A DNA stretch of 64,000 nt, taken from NCBI RefSeq assembly GCF_000003815.2, contig NC_049980.1:11283816-11347815 (forward strand), read 5' to 3'. Every line of letters begins with the position of its first letter. Position 1 is the first letter of the stretch. The translations under genes were made by a program, and so were the position numbers. Source of the DNA: Branchiostoma floridae. Its lineage: Eukaryota; Chordata; Leptocardii; Amphioxiformes; Branchiostomatidae. Positions 12,901 through 24,900 of the stretch are shown here, piece by piece. The notes under the pieces are model-generated. The model saw only the letters and a program-made list of their open reading frames with translations, had not been told where the DNA came from and did no database searches.

Positions 12901-15900
12901 GTTGCCGACTCCCCTCAGATTGTATTCAAGCTGTAAAGTCGAATAGATAAATAAATAAATATGTACTGCAATAAAACCCTCCTTCTCTTTGTAGTCCACT
13001 ATCATATGGTAAAAATGCCTAAAAGTGAATCATAATCATTGGACTACCACTAGTACCAGTGCAATGATTTATGGTTCACTTCAGGCATTTTTAGTATTGA
13101 TGACAGCCCTGTAAAATTTCTTGGTGGACTTCTTTAGGCTTAGACAAATGGTCTAGGATCCAAAAATATAACAGCCTGTTACTTAGGGACTGAACTAAAG
13201 CTATTGTGACCAAGACCTCCTTGAGAAGCAATTTCAGCATGTAGTACATGTAGATTGGACCTTTTCAGAGGAGTCCTAATCTTTACTTCTCTTAAAAAAC
13301 AACATATCAAGTACTCTGAAGACATCTTAAGATTTAACATGCATTGGCATAATACCGGTAGTAAGACTTATACCGGTAGATTAAAAATACTGGAACTTAA
13401 AGAGATCTACACATACAACAATAGTTATTTCTGAGCTGTGCACACTTCAGACATCTAGGTGTCCAATACATCATTTACAAAGCATCGATAACAATGCATT
13501 CGAAGACAACAAGGTCAAAATTTTTCAGTATCTTTTTCGGGGTAGGCAGCTCGTCGTGGGACGAACACACTGTCACATTCATTGCCAAATTTATAGATCA
13601 TAATTACACATGCTCACGGCACAAGACGAACATGATTCAACAACAATCTTGAATTTCTGTTGGTGACCTACAACTCATGTAAAAGTGTGAAGAATCGTTG
13701 CATAATAGCCCGGATCTACGACTGAATGGGCAAAATTGAACGTACGCAGCCATTTTCCCGCCATTTTTATATCTACGCTAGCAGTGAAGTGTNNNNNNNN
13801 NNNNNNNNNNNNNNNNNNNNNNNNNNNNNNNNNNNNNNNNNNNNNNNNNNNNNNNNNNNNNNNNNNNNNNNNNNNNNNNNNNNNNNNNNNNNNNNNNNNN
13901 NNNNNNNNNNNNNNNNNNNNNNNNNNNNNNNNNNNNNNNNNNNNNNNNNNNNNNNNNNNNNNNNNNNNNNNTCTTCCTCCGGTATTTTTTACCCCCTCCC
14001 AACCACGCGCCCGTTCGCCGTGTAATTCCGCGGCGTGTTACAATTACAGTATTACGCTTTTAGCAGGACAAGAGTGGCAGAAAAGTTACACAGAAGAAGT
14101 GGCAAGGGTAACCTATAACAGCAACATGAAACTGGAGAAAATGATGCGTTGACAATTTGTCAAATCAGTATGGCTAGAGAAATCGTCGTAAACGTACCGG
14201 TATTATGATAATAGATGTTAAACAAATAACAGTCTGCAGTAGAATTCTAGACAAGCCAGTTAAATTCCAGAAAACCTTTAATAATTCAAAAATAGATTAA
14301 ACAAATGAATTGATATTACTTTTATTAGAAAGAAATGAATATGATGGATGCAATTTGATGTCTTGAGGGACAAATCAGATTCTCCAGATTCTCCAGAAGC
14401 CTTGAGACATCTAATTACAACCTAGTATATAATTATTCATAATCCTTTATGTATCATACTTGCAAATACTAATTCATTTGTGAATCTATTTCAAAATAAT
14501 AATGGTTTTCAGGAATTATACTGGATGTCTAGAATCAAACTGGAGTCTGTTAAATACAAAAGTCATGTATATGTTACATGACCCTTACAGGGTGGAGATT
14601 CAAGATTTTTTTTTTTTTTACCAGAAGTGTTTTGGCATGTGAGTACCACACATGTGAGGGTCCATTCTTGCAGGAGTGAAATTTTTAAATTCAATTCTTG
14701 CCAGGCCAATTAAATGCAAAGTGAAAATTTTTTGGAAGTGTTTTTGAAGTGGTCCATTATAGATGGAAGTGCCTCAAGAAATGGCCATGCTTGCACAGGG
14801 TTTAACTTTTTCAATGACTTGTGGAAAAGTCCATTTTTTGCATGAGCGGGAGGTTTGTTTGTTTATTTTGATCACCAATTAGACTTTACAATGATTATCG
14901 CAAAATCTTTTCTTCCTGGTTGAAATGTGCTGTATTTGCTCACAAATGTTGCTTGTCTAGATAAATTACCTTTGTCTCATGGTTGCCTTTTGTTGGAGTA
15001 CTGGTGCTATTTGTGCCAGTACCGTGCAGCATTTCCCCACCATCAGCTTCATTCCTTGTCTCTGCTTCAACTATTTTGTTTGTTTTTGCAGCTGATACAA
15101 CATGTATGTGCTTGACTCTCTTGCCCCGGGTTTTCAGAACAACTGTCCACGTGTCATCATTGTCACTCATCTCTTCAACTTCTTCCTTTGCCTTCCCACT
15201 GTTTTCCTCATTGTCTTGGGTCTGTGTCTCTGTTTGGTCCTCAATGTGTAGGATTTCTTTATCTGGCAGCAACTCTTTCGGTGTCTCATCCTTTTTAGAC
15301 TGAATGCTAACATCTGGGGCCTCCTTTGATGCTTCACGGGGCTGAGATTTAGAAGAATTAGCCATTGTTGACTTCTTTGAATTTTTCACTTTTCTCCTGT
15401 GCTCTTTCTTCTCTGGGACAGCTTCTTTCACATTTTCCTCAGTCTTTTCATCGGCTTGGTTGCCGCCTACCTGGCACTCTACGGAGTGAGTTTCATACTC
15501 TTTAGAACCCGTCTCACTGGTTTGGCATTCTGTGGAACGGTTTTTTGTTGGCCTAGACTCCGTTTGAGCTTGGAACTCATCACTGCTGGTTTGTGACTCG
15601 GTGCTACTGGTTAGCACTTTCTCTGTACTCGAGTCATGTTCACTTGACTGCTGGTCACCATTCTCTATGATGGTTTTCTCTGTCGTCTGAGATTCCGTCT
15701 CTGAAGCTTCTGACTTCCTGCCATCTTTTTGTTTCTCAAGGCGCTTACGCCAGTCTTCAAGAAGAGCATGGTCAAGTTGGATATCTTTCCACTCATTGTG
15801 ATTTGGCACCTGTAGTCAAGAAGAAGTCAATGGTCAGTTGGCAATATAAATTTTCCCATATAATGCCTGCTTTAACAGAGACTGCAGCAATAGCCAAACT

Positions 15901-18900
15901 TTTTCCAATTGTAAGTGTAGTTGTAAATGTGAAACTTGTTTGTTAGTAAAAGTGGCACCACTTTGGTAGCCATAACTGTAGTTGTCAACTCAGTATTTAA
16001 TGATACTACACTGGTGTCACTGAAGCAACTCTCGAATACAGATTAAATAAAAGACTTGTTGAATGTGATAGCATGTTTTGCGGCTTTGATTGCTGTTACA
16101 AATTTTATGGTGTCTGTTTTGAAAATCAAGATATCTTGCTATTTTTTCCAATATTTTTTTTCCCTCTCATCGAATTTGCAGTCTGCAGAGGAAATTGTCA
16201 CCCATAAAATTTACTTGCTGTGGTCGAAGTTATGCTGACAAATTAGCTAAATATCCAGAAAAAATACAATGCAGTCAAACACACACACACACACTCTCCA
16301 AAAATAATACCGCCATTATTCAAGGAGGTACATAGCTGCAATGCATTAATGATTGTGCATATTGTGCATCACAGAAACACACACAAGCTAAGAAGGTATG
16401 GTGTCAAGAATATCCAAATTCCTTGAACAGCAGTAAAAAAATTATATACATTTCAAATTGATATTTTGCATTCATATGGCTGATTGTTATAATCATTGGC
16501 TACCTCTAGTAACATGTAAAAAGCCTCTATGTACATCTAGAACTTAAAAACTTTCTAGTACTTTAACTCAGGTAAGGATATATAGGGAAGGGATTATGAT
16601 AGTGTATACGTAAGACTTATTCTGCATACCTGTGTCCCCTGAGTTGCTTGAGCAGAGGCATATGTGATCCTGTGCAGTTCCTCCCGTTCTCCACCAGCCA
16701 CCCCTCCCCTCTGCCCCGCTGTGGTAGTCAGCCATCCGTACTCCATCCGCTGCCAGTCANNNNNNNNNNNNNNNNNNNNNNNNNNNNNNNNNNNNNNNNN
16801 NNNNNNNNNNNNNNNNNNNNNNNNNNNNNNNNNNNNNNNNNNNNNNNNNNNNNNNNNNNNNNNNNNNNNNNNNNNNNNNNNNNNNNNNNNNNNNNNNNNN
16901 NNNNNNNNNNNNNNNCTGCGGTCCCCGTTACTGCTGGCATTGCTGTGCACGCTCCGGTTGGACTTCCTGCTGCGCTGCGAACTGTCACTCTCGGTGGAGA
17001 CGGCGTCTCCGTCGTGGTGGTAGCCATTTTCCCTCGGAGGCTGGACAGCAAGGTACCTGCGGCTTCTGTTTCGCCAAGCTTGGACCTTCTCGTGGTTAGT
17101 TCGAAATGGCCTTCGGTTCTTCCTCCAACAGCTCCCTGATACAGGATCTGAATAGGCACTTAGTTTTCCGGTGCTCTCTACTTCTATTTCTTCTCCTTGA
17201 CTACACTCCCCACTTTTCACACACTCAGCTTCCTTTTTCTCACTACCTTCTACATCCTGTTTTTCTATCACTGGGCTATGGCTATTTGCACTCTCACTAT
17301 CGCTAATATCACTACTAAAACCATGTATCGACAGATTCATCCGGGCTGGTTTCTGTAGATTTCTATCATCTGCATCATTTACCCGTGTGTCCTTTTTGGT
17401 AGGGCTGTTGAGGGTTATTTGACAACGTGTGTTTTTGCTTTGGAGATCTGCTTGGGTTGAGGAATTTTCTTTCTTTTTCTTCTGGTCGGTTGGAGCCTTT
17501 ACTTGAACCTCTGTGCCACTGAGGTCTTCGTCTCGAAAGGTCATGACAGAGAAGTCGATGCCACTGTCAAGGTCATCAGTGCCTGTTGCTAGAGGGAAGA
17601 CAGTTCAAAAAGAAAATAGTCAATTAAAAGCATAAATGCTACACTGTTACAGTTTACTGTAATGACATTTTATTTTATTTTATTTTATTTTATTTATTTT
17701 GCACAATCTTTAAAAATGATAACATAAAACAAATTAAAGGATGAAAGTACATGCAGGGAGGAAGAAATTTAACGTCCCACTTGTCATATATAACAACACC
17801 TGAAAGAATGCCCTCAATACTCTTAAGAGATAGCTAACAGAAAAATGAAAATCACCCTCTAAATTTTCCAGTAAAATAGCTTAGTTCAACCTCCTTGCTA
17901 AAACTTACCTTTATTTTCATATGTTTTCCTATCCTTTCCACATGGTTTTGCAGCATTTGTTGGTGCACTTTGTGCTGAGGCATGTTGCCTGTGAGGTGGG
18001 GATGCCCAGACCCCTAACTGTGTACTTGTGGTCGTGGTGGTGCTTCCTGTCACAGAGACGGGTGTCTTCTGCGCCCAGGGTGCTATGCTTATGTGGTTGA
18101 TGGTTGTAGCCCTTGGTTTGTCCTCTCTTGTCGGAGTGCGGATGGCATCTCGTGGTTTCGCTGGAGATGCAAAGACAGCTGGAGCACTCGCATTAGACTT
18201 GACTTCCCAGCCCCAGTCATCTCTGTCCTGACCCTCCCGTTTTCCTGTAGGATAAAGAGCAAAATGATTTAATGGAAAACCATGTCTGCTTGAAGACATG
18301 ATATCACACTTAGACTTAATGCCATGAAACTAGTATGCATTTGTATTAGGAAGATGCATTAAGTCAACTCTCATGGTCATCATACCTATACATTAGATTA
18401 GATTCTAAGCAAAAACAAGATAACTTTCCCAAGGTCTGTAGACAGGCCAAGTAACTCTCTTTCATCCAAAATTATGCTGCCTAAAATCAATTGTCCAACA
18501 TCATGCTACATACCAGCATGTAAAAATGACCAAAATACATGTAATAAACAGAAAAAATATTCCATGCCCCAGAACCTCCATTTTTATTTAGGTGAAATGT
18601 TGCTAATAGAAAGGCAAATCCCAGCAACTTGATGTAATTTATCCAGAAATGGCCGTCTGTCATGAGTACAAGAGACGAGCAAAATGTAATTTAAAACCTG
18701 ACATGGCATTGATGGCTGTTATATGGCATGTTGCTGATCACTTTGAAGGCAAAAATATCATCAAGTAATATTTTATTATCAACATCATAAACTAACGATA
18801 ACTTTCTCCTTACCTCCCAAAATACAGAAAACCTTAATAAGGTAACTACTGTAACAGTAATACTATGTTTCATACACAGCTTGGTATCTTCAACCAAGCT

Positions 18901-21900
18901 GCCCAGGAAGTCTGTACAACAAATATAAGACATGCTTTTGCTGTGCTATGAATGATTAAGATACCAAAAGAAAGGAATTTTACTCTTAAACAGTTAGGCA
19001 GTCCCTTTAAATGTAGCTGAGTTCCGAGACAGCTTGACAGCTACAGAGCAGGGAACGATCCAGCATCCAATCATAGAGGGTGATGATGCCTTGGGTCATA
19101 AAGATTTGACAGTGACAGCTGATTGCCTTCTTGAAGTCCCGTGTGCAAATCTTGCCTGTCAGGTCAAGTTGTACGCTAGATTACTTGTCATGTTCTATTC
19201 ATCACTGCACGGAGATGGAAATTTCATATCCCAAAGTGCCCTTGTGGCAGTGGAAAGCCCTCGTCCACTTACCCAAAATCACGCTTCTCAACTGCAATAA
19301 TTAGTCTGCACAATGGAGGCCCACATTTGAGCATTTGGCTGGGAACACAAACTGCTGGGCTTTTAGCCCCAATTGATAACGTAAATAGGACACCAGCAAA
19401 TGGAAGCCTTGTTACAAAGTGCTTTGGTAACTAGGACATGTTGGTCTTCCCTCTGAGCAATTTGGACACTCATACAAACATGAATAGCATGCAGCAGTTT
19501 TAGTAAGTGTGACTGTTGGAGATAGCCCACTAACACTGACAGACTTGAGCTGAAACTGCTTGGTTCTTGTTGATTTCCATGTGCATGCTGCATGATGGAT
19601 TATATTATCTAATTAGCATATTCTTCCATAATCCATAATGTCCCTGCATGGGTCCAAACTAAAATCCATTTTCTCAGAAATTTGGCAAATGAATTTCCAA
19701 GCAGTATCAAAGGAATTTGTATGTCTCATATGGGTTAGTTTGCATATATGATAATAATCCAGTGGTTTTATTTGATTGCTATAGCAAATGACCCAGCCTT
19801 ATACATGTAACACCATATTCACCTTGGGGCGGGTCAATAACCGTTTATCTTAAGCCGAATCTTAACATGATATTTTCTATTTCATCATATCACTTTGTTT
19901 CCTTTCATTCTCTTTTCAAAACCATCTTGTTTGATTTTTGAGTTGACAAAAAAAAAAGAATCTCTTCTATTGCTCCCAATCCTAAACTGTGATTATGCAA
20001 TGACTTAAATGAGGACACTTAATGAACAGTAAGTGGATGTGGATGATGCTACATGTGTTGTATCTCTAAGTAAAATCTGCTGTTCATGCAAAGAAGAGAA
20101 ACTAAATGATCAATATGCACCGGAACTCTAGGCATTGCATCTTAACCGAAGACTCATCGAGCAACAAGTTAAAATCTGCAACTGCTGAGAGTCATGGGTA
20201 CTAATTCGTCATCCTTAACCACTGCCATGCCCCGGCTGATCATTCAAGAACAAGGGGAGTGCAGCCTAGGAAGTGCACGGTGCATTAAGAAGTGGTTGTT
20301 AGTGCCAAATCACCACAGCCCTCGAGCATCTGGCGGTGCAATTAGAGGCATTAGCGGTGTGGCAGGCTTGCCAAGCAGAGCTCGGAGGTGTTTGCATGGA
20401 TGTAAAATCGGAACCCTCTCACGTGCCCTTGTCCTTGGTTGCCACCCTTCCATACACAAATGGGCGAAAATGACTGCGGCAGAGAAAAAACATGCGAGCA
20501 TCTACGTTTTGTGGATGGATGGGAAATTCCCAGAAGTGATTTTGATAAGACCCATTAAAGATGTACATGTTCAACCTACGGAATATGGACCTTGAGGATT
20601 GTGCAGCAAGGGGCATGTGCCTTATACATTGTGTATGAGATGCTGCATGTCAGGCAGGGTAAGAGCTTTGTGCAACATTAGTGCAAAGTGGCTTTATCTG
20701 TTATCACCTGACTTCTTCTCAGTCATAGGGTACATTTACACAATGTACATGTACATGTGTAAGTGTACTGCATACATACATTGCATGAGCTTGTTTTGAT
20801 GCACTTCAATGGACATTTGAACAGTTACTGTACAGCAAAGTATACAATCTGCATGATCTAAATGAATATTAAATGTACTTTATGGTTAGGCTAAGACTGC
20901 TTGTACAAAGCTGCATGCTTACAGTGTACTTAATAATTTTGCCACTTCATTAATTACATAGAGGAAAAGCTCTAAAACTACTCTTATATTGCCAGTTTGG
21001 ACTGAAAAAACAGGGATTGAGTCTTACTCGCTCTATATTACACAACAAGCTTTACACTGTCTGGTCTGATCTCATTATTGTGTAACATCAGATTCCCTAG
21101 GTCAGTCTTGTAATTTGATGAGTGTCAGCCTACTTAACATGAACCTATATCATCTCTAAGTGATTCACAACAAAGTCAATAAGAGAGGAGCAGCTGATAT
21201 TGTATGCCAAGAAATGGTGAGGGTCAAGCTCCTAACTAATGTATTTGTAAAAGATCAGGACTACATTGTATTTGAAGTGGGTCTACATTGGTAACAGAAA
21301 ACATATTAAGTGGGTCTACATTGGTAACAGAAAATGTTTTGTCTCAGATGTGGTAGCCTTCTTGTGATTATGCAGGTCATTTGTATTCTGTTCCCGTTTC
21401 TGAAATGTAGAGTAAAGATGAGGCATGTCTTTGCACTCTTACAAAAGTAAGCACTGGGGGCTGGCAAGCTAACTTGGTGAAAGAAGATGAGAGCACATGG
21501 AGTAGGCTCGGGAGAGTATGTGTAGCCTCCACCCATCACAGCCCATTGCAGTTGAAAGGGTTGTAAATGTCACCATATCACAAATAAAATGCCTTGACAA
21601 GTGGGACCTGCCCTGGATTTCTGCTGGTTTGCCATCTGAGCCAGTGTGTGGGTGTCGTATGATCTGTGTGTGTCGGAATGCTCCCTGATAGTCCATTACG
21701 GCCAAATCAATGCCGACCAAATGGACTATCAAGTCACTACCTTTATTCCCACATGCAAATCACTACAAAGAGCGTGGCTGAATAAGAAACCGGTTAATAC
21801 CAGTTTAACGATACACACAGGCCATTTTGTGTTGCAGTGACGTTTTACTGCTACAATATGAGTGGTGGCTTGAACTTTCTTTTGGTTTGATTCAAATTGC

Positions 21901-24900
21901 ATCAAAACAAAAAGAAAAGTCTTACAAGTAATACTCGATGGTTGAATCACGAAGTTAATGTTGACTTCAGGGGTACACTTGGATTTTTTTTTTTGTAGTT
22001 TTCAAGTCTATAGAGTTGCTATGTGCTACTGCTGCTAATTCTCGGTACAGATGGACTAAAGCCAGGTTTTTTATTGACTCATTTTGGTTTCCTGGTTGTA
22101 AGAATACACTGCCAACATCAATCAAGGCCTAACAATGGCAGTGCAACACATCCTTCATGAGAGCAACCTACACACAGGAAGAAAGCCTTTAGCTAAAATA
22201 AATCAATTGGCCAGCATGCATTAACTCTGGGGCTACCAACTATTCCCCTGGGCTTAGAAAAACCTGCTGTTCTGGTCTGATACTACGTTTGAATGGAAAC
22301 ACTACAATTAACACCACTTTTTCACCGGAAGGCTACCGTATTGCAATGGAAGGCTGGTGACAAATCTGACTACGTGTGTAAATATTTTGGAGTCAGCACA
22401 GGTGGACCTGTTCTCATATTACACAAAATTGTTAACCAGCACTCTGGTCTAAATGTGTTGACACACTTTCTAAAACTAGCTATAAATCCCATGCAGTGTT
22501 TCTAAAAAAAAGGCAATCTAGCAAAAAAGGGATATAAAAATATCACAAATCCAGATAAAATCTCTACTACATACAAGCACCACATATCATCTTGGGGGTT
22601 ACTTACTGCAACAACAGTCCTCATGATTCTTATTCAAGACCTCAACAAAACGTATCTGTTGCTTTAGTAATTTTGTGTTCAATATCTCATTTTCTGGATG
22701 TCTAATTTTCAATGAGGCTTTGAATTTTACTTTAAACAAAAGGGGACCTCAAAATTTTCAAACAATGTTTTGCTCAATAAATGATCTGGGTTTTACATTG
22801 GATATGGATGCACTAGTCCAGTATTGGTGCAAAGGGTGAAATGATAATTCCAGGGCAATGAGTATACATGTACATATAGATGGCAATGCTCTTGTCACGG
22901 ATGTTGACCGAAGGAGGCCCTACTATAAGGTAGGATCAATGCCAGTTGTTTTTCATGTATGCTAATTTCCTAATATGATCATACCTTTAAGATTCAAACC
23001 TTCTTCCTACAAAGGGAGACATCAGGGGATCTCCATGCCTCATGGCAAGAATAAAAGGATCAGCACATTGTATGTCTACACCCCTGCTAGTTGTAGTCAT
23101 TGGCAAGCATCCAATAGTTCTCATTACCTCTGACTTTTCCGCTTGCTTCCCTATCAAAGCTGGAGTCTCTCCACCGAGTGTGCAGTTGTCTGGGGGAACC
23201 AAGGTCTCGGTTATTGGTCTGCTGTCGGCGCCTCTCCTTCTGCAGTTTTCTGTCTTCCTTAGTGGGTTGGGTGATCCATTTGCCTGAAAAGAAAAAGAGC
23301 AGAGCAATTTGCCTGACCCTCTACCACTGGTTTGATGTTCTACCCTTCACTCAAGTATTTCCATAGGCATGACGATGCTAAGACATGAACAAGACATGAC
23401 AAGAAGTGACTCCACAAAGAATCAGCCATTTAGTTGAAGAAAACAGAAATGAACAAGCTGCTGTCATGGAGCCCAAGCCTACATAAATCATTCTCAAATG
23501 ATAAGCTGAGACTAAAAAATCGAAGACCACAGCATGTCCACATACTCAGATCAGCCACCAGGGGGCTCAAAATTAACCTTGACACCAATTTAAAAAAGAA
23601 AAAGATGGTTTCAAGGCTACTCTAGTCTTTCCTAGCAAAGGATCACAGAAATAGTACTGAACAGCTGCCCAGGTATGGTAACATATTGCCACATTCCAAT
23701 GTAGATCCTTTCTTACAAAACCATCAAATTTTTAGATTTGTTTTGTTACATCGATGAACGTTTGTTTTGTTACGTCAATGAATGTTTGTTTTGTTACATC
23801 ATTTTGTTGTTGTTGTTGTTGCATACAATATTATGGTTAGATTTGTATGCTATACTCATAACCTATCATGAGATGAGGTGCTTTATGCAGTACCAAAGGG
23901 CTGTCAACAAACTCCCTTTCTGTGCAGTGTAAATTGTTACATTCATCAAAAGTGACACATTGATTGACTGCATCCCTGCATGCATATGATCTAACAACCA
24001 GCGCTGCTTCTTGCACTTATCTCCAAAGAGTTAAGCTTCCCATACAAGTTCTCAGCCCCTTGAGCAGAGTATACTGCCGCAGCTTGTACCACTGATAAGG
24101 GGGTATGGCTGGCCCTGCAGTGATGTGCTTGCCCCCTGACTCTGGAAGAACCTGTTTGATCCTGGTACCTTGTTAGGTGGAGTGAAGGATATTGTGGTGT
24201 CTGATTTGATCTTATCATACAGAACAAGCACTGCCAGAATAAGCTGTTTTTTTTCTGTTGTACAAAACTTACCATACATGGAAGCAATTTTGCAAATAAT
24301 AAGCTGCATAAGCATTATTTTTGTCAAAGTCTAATGATTCTTGCTGGTCCATCCATGAGATGACTTATTTGGTAAAGCAGCCATGGTTTCAGCACCAAGG
24401 AGGAGCTAGAGAATAGAGGAGTCTGAATTGGAACAAACTTGAGCCATTTGAGTCTGGTTCCTTTGAAAGTTGTACATGTATATGGATTTTCTTCAGCCCA
24501 ACTTCAAGCCCAGGTGTAGAAGTTGGACATACATGTACATTTAACTTATTTGTAAGTAAGGTTATTTCTTAAAGGCCATGATTGCATTAATTGCTTCTCA
24601 AAACTGCTCCTTTCTGAATTTTCATGTTATCTTGTATTGTCACCTCAATTAGTAATGGAGGAATTGTTTTGAATCTGGTTTGTAATTTTGTGTTTCCCAT
24701 ATCATAACTTGAGAATGTCTGGATGGACAATGATGGTATTTGATATGTAGGTAAGTGTTGGGAATATGATATTTAATTATATTGAATATCATATATTGAA
24801 TATTCAATAAATTCAATATATTGAATATTCCCCCCTCAAAACCAGGGGGCTCATTGGTTTTGAGACCCCTGGTGTGTGACCTTGGTACTGCAAGGATTTT

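Larger units (their letters stand above)
11901..14969 (-). other. Intron 6 (3.1 kb)
   Basis: It contains a MITE with internal repeats (12091-12434), a LINE-tail-like stretch (12880-12962) and a 179 N gap (13793-13971). The gap flanks are GC-rich and hold an E2F-like TTTCCCGCC at 13753-13761. The rest shows nothing I can identify. Confidence 0.5.

Noticed and set aside
13736-14152. Open frames spanning the 179 N gap
   Set aside because: Most of the length is N. The readable ends have no recognisable protein and the splice context is absent.
14983-15596. Hydrophobic plus-strand frames that look like membrane proteins
   Set aside because: They are antisense shadows of the Glu/Lys/Ser-rich exon 6. 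The Leu/Phe/Val content follows from its complement.
20194-20595. 133-codon open frame in intron 3
   Set aside because: No recognisable domain, no splice partners in phase, and antisense to the gene. GC richness alone may keep it open.
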